Shown piece after piece: positions 1 to 4,908 of a stretch of 6,344 bases of DNA. Numbering within the stretch: position 1 is the stretch's first letter; every line of letters starts with the position of its first letter. Made by a program: the position numbers and the translations under genes. The notes below the pieces were generated by a model. The model saw only the letters and a program-made list of their open reading frames with translations. It searched no databases and had not been told where the DNA came from. Source of the DNA: Clostridiales bacterium UBA3680 (GTDB lineage Bacteria > Bacillota > Clostridia > Lachnospirales > CAG-274); NCBI GenBank assembly GCA_002372875.1, contig DFJD01000008.1:1-6344 (forward strand). Direction: 5' to 3'.

Positions 1-337
1 CCAAAATTTGTTGACAAGTGCAATACTCTGGAGAAATAAATGTAATTGTTCCTTTTATTTCATTATCAGCATCATTTTTATAATAATGATGAACTCCCGT
101 CGTTAAATAATCTTCTTTAATCAAATGAGCAGGTCTGTATCCTTCATATACTTTCGTATTATCTAAAAAAAAGAAGATTGCTTCTACATCGCCATTCAAT
201 TCTATATTTACCCCCTAGTATGTATGTTCAATGTTTAATATGCTATCATTAAAAGAATCCAACATTTCTGGTTCAACAACAGGTGTACCAGACTTAAATA
301 TATATGGATCTAAATTCTTGTTTGGCGAAGGTGGTTG
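1..337 (-). pseudogene. Decayed gene fragment with EF-Tu domain III-like signature
   Basis: Reading the minus strand from the codon after a TAA (338-340), one frame stays protein-like to the window edge and is broken once, by TAG at 215-217. The part before the TAG reads like QPPSPNKNLDPYIFKSGTPV. The part after it contains EAIFFFLD, then EGYRPAHLIKEDYLTTG, then GTITFISPE. The GYRP...TTG...hydrophobic-strand...PE order resembles the third beta-barrel domain of elongation factor Tu (GYRPQF, TTDVTG and the later strand before HP). Small stand-alone proteins of this kind exist in Firmicutes. No good ATG begins the frame, and the 3' end lies outside the window. It could instead be a shorter live gene starting at TTG 199, behind a GGGGG run at 211-215. 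Protein-like composition on both sides of the TAG favours a nonsense-mutated relic. The family assignment is from memory of the motif only. Confidence 0.5.
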
Positions 338-359
338 TTAACGTGCATATATTGTTGAT

Positions 360-400
360 GAAAACGCTGAAAACGGTATAAAATACTAAGAAAACGCTGA
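360..400. repeat. Two direct copies of GAAAACGCTGA, 30 bp apart
   Basis: GAAAACGCTGA occurs at 360-370 and again at 390-400, with a third partial copy (GAAAACG) at 369-375. The right copy forms the left arm of the palindrome that ends at 419. The short spacing suggests local duplication of a palindrome arm or slippage. No function can be read from it. Confidence 0.5.
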
Positions 401-419
401 TTAATTAATCAGCGCTTCC
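390..419. repeat. 30-bp palindromic repeat unit, copy A
   Basis: The core 395-414 is a perfect 20-bp palindrome (CGCTGATTAA plus its complement). Over the full 30 bp, 13 of 15 positions pair, and on minus-strand RNA the two exceptions become G-U wobbles. The unit has the same length as the left-end hairpin of the element at 4773-4908 and is identical to it at 22 of 30 positions. Its right arm TTAATCAGCGCTTCC (405-419) differs at one base from that element's right end (4894-4908). It therefore appears to be a solo copy or relic of the same repeat family. Confidence 0.7.
391..416 (-). terminator. Probable Rho-independent terminator of the thiaminase gene
   Basis: On the minus strand, about 13 nt after the stop codon at 429-431, a hairpin with stem AGCGCTGATT, loop AATT and matching arm is followed by TTTTCTT. 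Placement just behind a single-gene transcript fits termination. The stem is rather AT-rich, and part of the U-run can pair with the 5' arm, so strength is uncertain. The hairpin is supplied by repeat copy A. Confidence 0.55.
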
Positions 420-428
420 CTATAAATC

Positions 429-1637
429 TCAATCCCTAACCATTTTATCCGACAATTCTTTCTCCATATTTGCAAGAAACTTTTCCGCGCCGTTGCCTAA
501 TCTAAAAACATGATTATCCTCCCTATCCACGTTTTCTTTTAAAATATTATATATAGGATATTTTTTCCCGAGAGTGTCATATACGCTTTTTCGTGCTGTC
601 AACAGGTATTGAGGATAATCTTCGTTTGTCTTTGGAACGCTCATTTCAATGAGAACATTTTCGCTTATAAGTGTATTTGCAAGCTCAAAAGCAAGTTCTT
701 TCTTTTCTTCGGATATTTTTGCATTTATACCGACCATATCGGTATAAAACAGCGGAATATCTTTTTCGGTTCCGTAAGAGAAACGACGTATCGTTACATC
801 ATCCGCATAATCTCCCATAGCTGCCATAGCCTCGGCATACCCGATATACGCACGCCCCTTTCCCTTCGAAAACCATCGTGCTCTTACAAAACTATCGTTA
901 TCTTCCGACCGATATTCAACTTGTTTTTCGCCGCCCATTTTCCACATAGCGTCTATTTGTGCCAACGCATTATCGGAAAGATTCGATGTATCGGGTAGTT
1001 CACTGTAGTCTGTGTATTCCTGCCGTTCATCCATCAATGCATCCATATACATCATTGTTTTTGTCAATAAACCACCGGAAAGATCGACTAAAAGCCCTTC
1101 TTTTTCTTTGGGGATAACAGATTGCTCTTTTCTGTCGCCAAGTATTTTGTACAGTGTCGTAATATCGGATACATCGGAAAGAGCAAGGTCATCTTTTCTT
1201 GTGTACAAAAAATCGGTACACAGCAACTGAGGCAGAGCATAAAGAGTATTATCGCATTTGCAGCCTTCAAGAGCAAATGAAAATATATTTTCCTTGTCTT
1301 GGATCGTCTGTTCGGAAATTGGGAGAAGATGACCCTCATTAACAAATGATGTAAGATAAATGCCGTCAAAAACAAATACATCAAGCGTGGGGTCGGGTTC
1401 TGATAGATAACAGTCCCAATCCGCAAAATGAAGAGCTATATCGGGATGTGTCTTTGCCCATTCACTGCGGACAACAGTTTGAAATCTCTCTATATCGGGT
1501 ACATAAGGATAAAGTGCCACTTCAAGAGTTAAATCACGATTTTCCGCCTTTTGGGTATTATTACCGCATCCGACCGAAAAAACAAAAAGACTTATGACCA
1601 TTATACATGATAAAAACTTTATATATTTTCTCCTCAT
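429..1637 (-). CDS. Thiaminase I (thiamine pyridinylase), lipoprotein
   Basis: Thiaminase I (EC 2.5.1.2) cleaves thiamine by swapping its thiazole for another nucleophile. It has a periplasmic-binding-protein fold related to thiamine-binding proteins. The 402-aa product starts MRRKY with a hydrophobic stretch (about residues 6-22) and a lipobox-like SVGC at 21-24, so it is probably anchored outside the membrane through Cys24. After that come VALYPYVPDIERFQ (40-53), the DWD segment near 74, DVFVFDGIYL (86-95), LPQLLCTDFLY with the expected catalytic Cys at 140, and IGYAEAMAAMGDYA with the expected catalytic Glu at 269. The Cys-Glu spacing matches my recollection of the Paenibacillus enzyme (Cys113/Glu241). 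VFRLG lies near the C-terminus. The start at 1637 is chosen because GGAGGG sits 8 nt upstream and the signal peptide begins there; the in-frame TTG at 1730 would add 31 residues before it. In other clostridia the gene (called bcmE) sits in a bacimethrin cluster. No such genes are visible here, and it has its own promoter and terminator. Confidence 0.93.
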   Translation of the reverse strand: MRRKYIKFLSCIMVISLFVFSVGCGNNTQKAENRDLTLEVALYPYVPDIERFQTVVRSEWAKTHPDIALHFADWDCYLSEPDPTLDVFVFDGIYLTSFVNEGHLLPISEQTIQDKENIFSFALEGCKCDNTLYALPQLLCTDFLYTRKDDLALSDVSDITTLYKILGDRKEQSVIPKEKEGLLVDLSGGLLTKTMMYMDALMDERQEYTDYSELPDTSNLSDNALAQIDAMWKMGGEKQVEYRSEDNDSFVRARWFSKGKGRAYIGYAEAMAAMGDYADDVTIRRFSYGTEKDIPLFYTDMVGINAKISEEKKELAFELANTLISENVLIEMSVPKTNEDYPQYLLTARKSVYDTLGKKYPIYNILKENVDREDNHVFRLGNGAEKFLANMEKELSDKMVRD

Positions 1638-1645
1638 TGTCTTAT

Positions 1646-1651
1646 CCCTCC
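1646..1651 (-). promoter_or_regulatory. Ribosome binding site GGAGGG of the thiaminase gene
   Basis: GGAGGG on the minus strand lies 8 nt before the ATG at 1637. It decides the start in favour of the signal-peptide methionine over the TTG 93 nt upstream. Confidence 0.85.
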
Positions 1652-1745
1652 GTTTTATTTTCTCCACTTTTCGGTTTATATACTCACTATCTGTGATCGT
1701 AGGAACGACCAATTCACCGCAATATAACAAATCCTATCATTTTAT

Positions 1746-1775
1746 ATTATAAATACTCTTATATATCAATGTCAA
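1746..1775 (-). promoter_or_regulatory. Sigma-A type promoter of the thiaminase gene
   Basis: On the minus strand TTGACA (1770-1775) and TATAAT (1746-1751) are both exact consensus hexamers with an 18-bp spacer. Transcription would start near 1739, giving a leader of about 100 nt. No thiamine pyrophosphate riboswitch core is seen in that leader, so the gene looks strongly and perhaps constitutively expressed. Confidence 0.75.
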
Positions 1776-1777
1776 GC

Positions 1778-1814
1778 AAAAAAGCAAGCACCTGTCCGAA
1801 CTGCAGAGCTTGCT
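1778..1814 (-). terminator. Orphan Rho-independent terminator upstream of the thiaminase promoter
   Basis: On the minus strand AGCAAGC (1808-1814) pairs perfectly with GCTTGCT (1783-1789). An inner CTG/CAG pairing is possible, and a run of six T follows (1778-1783). This is a good intrinsic terminator for leftward transcription, but no minus-strand gene lies upstream: the next gene to the right is on the plus strand. It may be the leftover end of a gene replaced by the island that follows, or it may insulate the thiaminase promoter. Confidence 0.6.
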
Positions 1815-1863
1815 CATCAATCTTTTCTGCCACTTTTCCACATCCATTCAGAAAATATTATTT

Positions 1864-1892
1864 TTCATATATGCAACAGAAGCTATTATAAT
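1864..1892 (+). promoter_or_regulatory. Candidate promoter of the ATPase-metallopeptidase operon
   Basis: TTCATA (1864-1869) and exact TATAAT (1887-1892) are 17 bp apart. Transcription from here would start near 1899 and give a leader of about 140 nt containing two inverted repeats. A second, weaker option is TTGTAT (1955-1960) with TATATA (1978-1983), also at 17 bp. The sequence alone does not decide between them. Confidence 0.5.
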
Positions 1893-1907
1893 GGAATCGT
1901 GTTACCG

Positions 1908-1950
1908 TCTGCAATAATCTATGCAGAAAATAACACTAAAATGTTATTTT
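1908..1950 (+). promoter_or_regulatory. Two adjacent inverted repeats in the leader (possible operator or attenuator)
   Basis: TCTGCA (1908-1913) pairs with TGCAGA (1922-1927) across 8 nt. Directly after it, AAAATAACA (1927-1935) pairs perfectly over 9 bp with TGTTATTTT (1942-1950) across 6 nt. The second repeat is followed by a near-direct repeat, ATAGTTGTAT (1951-1960) and ATAGTGGTAT (1971-1980), spaced by two helical turns. The arrangement suits a dimeric DNA-binding protein or an RNA hairpin. No binding protein can be named, though a ribbon-helix-helix-like gene lies at the end of the same operon. Confidence 0.4.
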
Positions 1951-2024
1951 ATAGTTGTATTTACGACATTATAGTGGTATATATTATATTAGATAGTAAC
2001 ATTAAACTATTACATCATTATAAG

Positions 2025-2030
2025 AAGGAG
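2025..2030 (+). promoter_or_regulatory. Ribosome binding site AAGGAG that sets the GTG start
   Basis: AAGGAG ends exactly on the G of an in-frame GTG at 2030, so that codon cannot be its start. The next in-frame GTG, at 2039, is 8 nt downstream, which is ideal spacing. Confidence 0.85.
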
Positions 2031-2038
2031 TGACTATT

Positions 2039-3403
2039 GTGGATAAACTTTTTGATTTGAATATAGAGCAAGTCTTGGAAAATTGGTCTATATCCGATGC
2101 TCTGCGTGAAATTATTGCGAATGCGCTTGATGAGCAAATTTTAAGTAATACAAAGCCTATTGAAATTTTCAAAAAAGATGAAATTTGGCACATTAGAGAT
2201 TATGGTAGAGGAATTCAGTATTTTCATTTTACACAAAATGAAAATGATGAAAAAATAAAATCTGAGAATCTTATCGGTAAATTCGGTGTTGGATTAAAAG
2301 ATTCTTTGGCTGTATTGTTTCGCCATAATTGCAAAGTTGTGATTGAATCAAAGTTTAATCATGTAGAAACAGTAATGGCGAAGAAAGCGGGGTTTGATAT
2401 TCAAACGCTTCATGCTGAATTCAAGAGCCCAACTGATGACGCAATGAACGGTACTGATTTTGCAATTCAAGGCATTTTAGATAAAGATATGGAAGACGCT
2501 AAACATCGTTTTCTTGTGTTTAATCAGTTGATGCGGTTAGAGTCTACAAGATACGGCGAAGTTTATGCTTGTGAAAAGGAACAGATTCCATCTGTATATA
2601 TCAATGGTGTAAAAGTTGCCGAAGAAATGAATTTCATGTTCAATTACAACATCACTTCTATGAACGCACAGATTCGTAAAGCGTTGAATAGAGAAAGAAG
2701 TAATGTCGGTAGAACAGCTTATTCTGACACTGTAAAAAAAATTTTGAAATCTTGTAAAAAAGATGATGTACTTCTTCCATTGGTAGATGACTTGCAGAAT
2801 CGCATGAAGGGAAAAAATAAAGATGAAACTGCGTGGGTGGATGTGGCGACACATGCTGCAGAAACATTAAACGAAAACGGTAATGTCGTTTTTATGACAC
2901 CATTACAAAGGGCTGAACTTACAGCTCAACAGGTAGAGATTCTTGAACAAAGTGGTAAAAAACTGGTAATGGTTACTGATGATGTATATGAAAAAATCAG
3001 AAATAATGTGGAAACATTTGATGATGTTTACAATGATTACAAAGATAGCTTCCAATACAAGTATGTAAATTATCAAGACTTAACGCCTGCCGAACAAAAT
3101 GTATTTGATTTGCGTAACAAAATAACAGATTATCTTAAGTCCGCATATAAGACATGCTCAAATATTAGAGTGTCCGAAAATATTCGAATAGGCATATTGG
3201 GTGGTAGTACAGATGGTGTCCACGAAGGAAATACCATTATTATCAAACGGAGCGTATTATCGGACGCAAAAAGATTTTGTGGCGTTTTGGCTCATGAATT
3301 ATGCCATCACCAACATGATCATGAAGATAATACAAGAGATTTTGAAAATGATTTAACAGATATGCTGGGATTTAGCATATATAATATCATCACCAAATAT
3401 TAG
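2039..3403 (+). CDS. GHKL (Hsp90-like) ATPase with C-terminal HExxH metallopeptidase-like motif
   Basis: The 454-aa protein has no signal or membrane segment, so it is cytosolic. The N-terminal GHKL ATP-binding domain is intact: N-box REIIANALDE (Glu24, Asn28), G1 box DYGRG (54-58), G2 box GKFGVGLK (80-87) and NGTDF (137-141). YINGVKV (187-193) and NRERSNVGRTAY (217-228) follow; I recall the latter as conserved in a family annotated only as 'ATP-binding protein'. Residues about 290-320 look like alternating strands and helices. The C-terminus carries LAHELCHH: His419, Glu420 and His423 form HExxH, and Glu436 in TRDFE is a candidate third zinc ligand. This suggests an ATP-gated protease, but the substrate is unknown. 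It leads an operon with a SEC-C peptide 11 nt downstream and a broken ribbon-helix-helix-like gene. The body is AT-richer (27-33% G+C in sampled stretches) than the reductase genes (about 47%), which suggests transfer. Domain calls are motif-based; a role in phage defence or stress is only inference. Confidence 0.85.
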   Translation: MDKLFDLNIEQVLENWSISDALREIIANALDEQILSNTKPIEIFKKDEIWHIRDYGRGIQYFHFTQNENDEKIKSENLIGKFGVGLKDSLAVLFRHNCKVVIESKFNHVETVMAKKAGFDIQTLHAEFKSPTDDAMNGTDFAIQGILDKDMEDAKHRFLVFNQLMRLESTRYGEVYACEKEQIPSVYINGVKVAEEMNFMFNYNITSMNAQIRKALNRERSNVGRTAYSDTVKKILKSCKKDDVLLPLVDDLQNRMKGKNKDETAWVDVATHAAETLNENGNVVFMTPLQRAELTAQQVEILEQSGKKLVMVTDDVYEKIRNNVETFDDVYNDYKDSFQYKYVNYQDLTPAEQNVFDLRNKITDYLKSAYKTCSNIRVSENIRIGILGGSTDGVHEGNTIIIKRSVLSDAKRFCGVLAHELCHHQHDHEDNTRDFENDLTDMLGFSIYNIITKY

Positions 3404-3414
3404 GGAGAATTATT

Positions 3415-3546
3415 ATGAAGATTTATCCAAATGACTTATGTCCTTGCGGAAGCGGAAAAAAATACAAGAAAATTAAGGCGTTATTTGTTATATTCTTCCG
3501 AATTGGTATTTGGATTGGTGCCAAACATGTGTGGGGATGTCAATAA
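3415..3546 (+). CDS. Short SEC-C zinc-motif ORF, probably truncated
   Basis: ATG at 3415 has GGGAG (3403-3407) 7 nt upstream, and the 43-codon ORF begins MKIYPNDLCPCGSGKKYKKI. PNDLCPCGSGKKYKK is the classic SEC-C motif known from the SecA tail and many small zinc proteins. The usual motif goes on with KC and a second Cys or His pair completing the zinc site. Here the frame instead enters a hydrophobic tail (ALFVIFFRIGIWIG) and stops. Only the CPC half-site remains, so zinc binding is doubtful. Another frame just after this point reads RYLLYSSELVFGLVPNMCGD to a stop near 3579, which suggests a small indel or deletion in a once longer protein. The tight coupling to the ATPase gene suggests a past partnership. 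It may be a pseudogene. Confidence 0.55.
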   Translation: MKIYPNDLCPCGSGKKYKKIKALFVIFFRIGIWIGAKHVWGCQ

Positions 3547-3630
3547 ATGGTATGAATCCTTTCCCATCTGATGTAGTATTTTCATTTCACAATGTTAAAT
3601 ATTCTGCCGACATTTTATGAGGTAACAGAT
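3547..3630 (+). other. Short gap with gene debris and an RBS
   Basis: No convincing gene is seen. A 22-codon frame starting MNPFPSDVVF (3552-3620) has no RBS and is probably the remnant of the sequence that once followed the SEC-C motif. GAGG at 3619-3622, 8 nt before the ATG at 3631, is the RBS of the next gene. Confidence 0.4.
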
Positions 3631-3807
3631 ATGAAGAAAGACGATAAGAAAGAAATCAAATATCTGAATGTCTGTATGGACAAGGCTCTGCACGAAGAAT
3701 TTGAAGCATTCTGCAAGGCTCACTGCATGAGCAAGGTTTGAGCGGCAGAGCAGGCTATCAGACAGTATATGGATAAGATGAATAAGGCACTGAAGAATGT
3801 GAAGTAA
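3631..3807 (+). pseudogene. Ribbon-helix-helix/CopG-like small protein gene broken by TGA
   Basis: From ATG 3631 the frame reads MKKDDKKEIKYLNVCMDKAL, continues through EEFEAFCKAHCMSKV, meets TGA at 3739-3741, then goes on in the same frame with AAEQAIRQYMDKMNKALK to TAA at 3805-3807. Full length would be 58 residues. The basic beta-strand-like start followed by two helices, and the MSK-x-AAEQAI pattern, resemble small CopG-type proteins common on conjugative elements and plasmids of Lachnospiraceae. Such relatives, as I recall them, often have Gly at the broken position, so a single GGA to TGA change would explain the stop. TGA is used as a normal stop elsewhere here (thiaminase gene), so recoding is unlikely. 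The truncated product would lack the second helix. Family assignment rests on pattern and size only. Confidence 0.6.
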
Positions 3808-3813
3808 AAAAAT

Positions 3814-3852
3814 AAAGCACCCTTTTCTCTTTGGTTAAGAATTGGGTGCTTT
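3814..3852. terminator. Bidirectional Rho-independent terminator between convergent genes
   Basis: AAAGCACCC (3814-3822) pairs perfectly over 9 bp with GGGTGCTTT (3844-3852), with a 21-nt loop. On the plus strand TTGATTT follows. On the minus strand the hairpin is followed by ATTTTTTTA, a very strong U-tract. It can end both the plus-strand operon and the aldo/keto reductase transcript coming from the right. Confidence 0.85.
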
Positions 3853-3921
3853 TGATTTAGGACTATTTTTGCTTAACTGAATAGCATTGCCTTTACGGTA
3901 ACTTGCTTTTTTTACATACTT

Positions 3922-4764
3922 TTAGAATTGTTCAAACGACGGTTTCCAGCCTGCAAACTGTGCAAGTTGCTCATCGGTTCTGTGATAATATCTTTTATCC
4001 TTATCAAGCTTTGCCACTTCCGCCATCTCTTCATCGGTAAGTTTGAAGTCGAGGATATCGAAGTTATCTTTGATATGATCCACGTTTTTACTTCCGGGGA
4101 TCACCGCAAAGCCCATCTGAGTGTGCCAACGAAGTATGACCTGTGCGGGAGTTTTTCCGTATTTCTTTCCAAGCTGTGCAAATACGGGCTCCTCGATCAA
4201 AGACTTATCTCCATGTCCGAGGGGGTACCAGCTCATCAACTTGATATCATACTTGTCAAGAATCTTTCGAAGCTCCTTCTGTGTGAAATACGGATGTGCC
4301 TCTACCTGTATGAACTGAGGTACGATTTCCCACTTTGTTTGAAGCTCTTCTATATACTTTCCTTCGAAGTTGGATATACCGATGGACTTTGCCTTGCCCT
4401 CTTTATATGCCTTTTCAAGCTGCCTGTACCCTGCAAGCCAATTTCCCGCAGGCTGATGGATGTAGAGCAGATCCACATAGTCTACTCCAAGGCGCTCAAG
4501 TGTCTCGTTAACGGCATTTTCATTCTCATACTCGCTTGGCCAGAGTTTTGTGGAAAGGAAAATCTCTTCTCTTTTTACACCGCTCTCTTTCATACCTCTT
4601 CCGACCGCACGCTCATTTACGTATGCATTTGCCGTATCTATGAGACGATAACCCATCTTTAAAGCTTCTTTCACACTGTTTTGTGCATCTTCGGGTGCAA
4701 GCATATAAGTTCCGATTCCGATTACAGGGCATTCCAGTTTGTTGTTTAAAATCATTTTTTCCAT
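3922..4764 (-). CDS. Aldo/keto reductase (NADPH-dependent carbonyl reductase family)
   Basis: The 280-aa protein is a full-length, single-domain TIM-barrel oxidoreductase of the 2,5-diketo-gluconate reductase type (YvgN/YtbE-like). It would reduce aldehydes or ketones to alcohols with NAD(P)H in the cytosol. The catalytic tetrad is complete: Asp43 and Tyr48 in DTANAY, Lys73 in STKLW and His103 in YIHQP. GISNFEGKYIEEL, QVEAHPYF and the cofactor loop VIPGSKNVDHIKDN follow in the usual order. ATG 4764 is used as start; ATG 4755 (Met4), with a GGA just before it, is equally possible because neither has a strong RBS. Before a 136-bp insertion, the start lay about 5 nt after the flavodoxin stop, implying translational coupling that is now lost. 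The physiological substrate cannot be read from the sequence. Confidence 0.93.
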   Translation of the reverse strand: MEKMILNNKLECPVIGIGTYMLAPEDAQNSVKEALKMGYRLIDTANAYVNERAVGRGMKESGVKREEIFLSTKLWPSEYENENAVNETLERLGVDYVDLLYIHQPAGNWLAGYRQLEKAYKEGKAKSIGISNFEGKYIEELQTKWEIVPQFIQVEAHPYFTQKELRKILDKYDIKLMSWYPLGHGDKSLIEEPVFAQLGKKYGKTPAQVILRWHTQMGFAVIPGSKNVDHIKDNFDILDFKLTDEEMAEVAKLDKDKRYYHRTDEQLAQFAGWKPSFEQF

Positions 4765-4772
4765 TTTGTTTA

Positions 4773-4908
4773 GGAAGCACCGATTAATTGAGCAGTGGTT
4801 CCTTCACTCTCCCTTCTTTAATATGTTGATGCTTTGGAGCTTGTAAGCTTCCGGTTTCCGCTTTCTTTTCTCAGGGTAAAATCCCCTTTTAGTTTAATCA
4901 GTGCTTCC
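4773..4908. mobile_element. 136-bp MITE-like element with 15-bp terminal inverted repeats and TTA duplication
   Basis: The left end GGAAGCACCGATTAA (4773-4787) and right end TTAATCAGTGCTTCC (4894-4908) are inverted repeats matching at 14 of 15 positions. TTA flanks both sides (4770-4772 and 4909-4911), a 3-bp target-site duplication. No transposase fits in 136 bp, so it would need one supplied in trans; TNA-type 3-bp duplications occur in some IS5-related groups, but that link is inference. The first 30 bp form an imperfect palindrome (11 of 15 pairs) homologous to the unit at 390-419. A second hairpin is possible at 4836-4852. Excising it with one TTA gives back a flavodoxin stop TAA, 5 nt, then the reductase ATG. 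Confidence 0.75.

Noticed and set aside
360..420. CRISPR-like or iteron array
   Set aside because: Only two full direct copies exist, with one irregular spacer and an internal palindrome; no array.
609..998. Plus-strand ORF of 129 codons opposite the thiaminase gene
   Set aside because: It is an antisense shadow of a clearly recognised enzyme with no family features of its own.
1638..1730. Extended N-terminus of the thiaminase starting at TTG 1730
   Set aside because: The signal peptide and the GGAGGG site both place the start at 1637; the extension would bury the signal peptide.
1638..1740. TPP riboswitch in the leader of the thiaminase gene
   Set aside because: Expected because of the thiamine link, but no CTGAGA-type core or matching second stem is present.
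1759..1833. 24-codon minus-strand ORF starting MAEKIDEQALQF
   Set aside because: It reads rather protein-like but overlaps a terminator hairpin and the -35 hexamer, and has no clear RBS; at best a relic.
3739..3741. TGA as selenocysteine or a recoded codon
   Set aside because: TGA is the normal stop of the thiaminase gene, no selenocysteine insertion element is evident, and the protein type has no reason to carry selenocysteine.
1778..3912. AAAAAAGCAAG and its inverted copy as attachment sites of the island
   Set aside because: Eleven bases dominated by an A run are likely by chance, and the left copy is explained by the terminator.
3928..4662. Long plus-strand ORF (244 codons) opposite the aldo/keto reductase
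   Set aside because: It is fully antisense to a gene with a complete catalytic tetrad, has Cys-rich low-information composition and no RBS or known motif.
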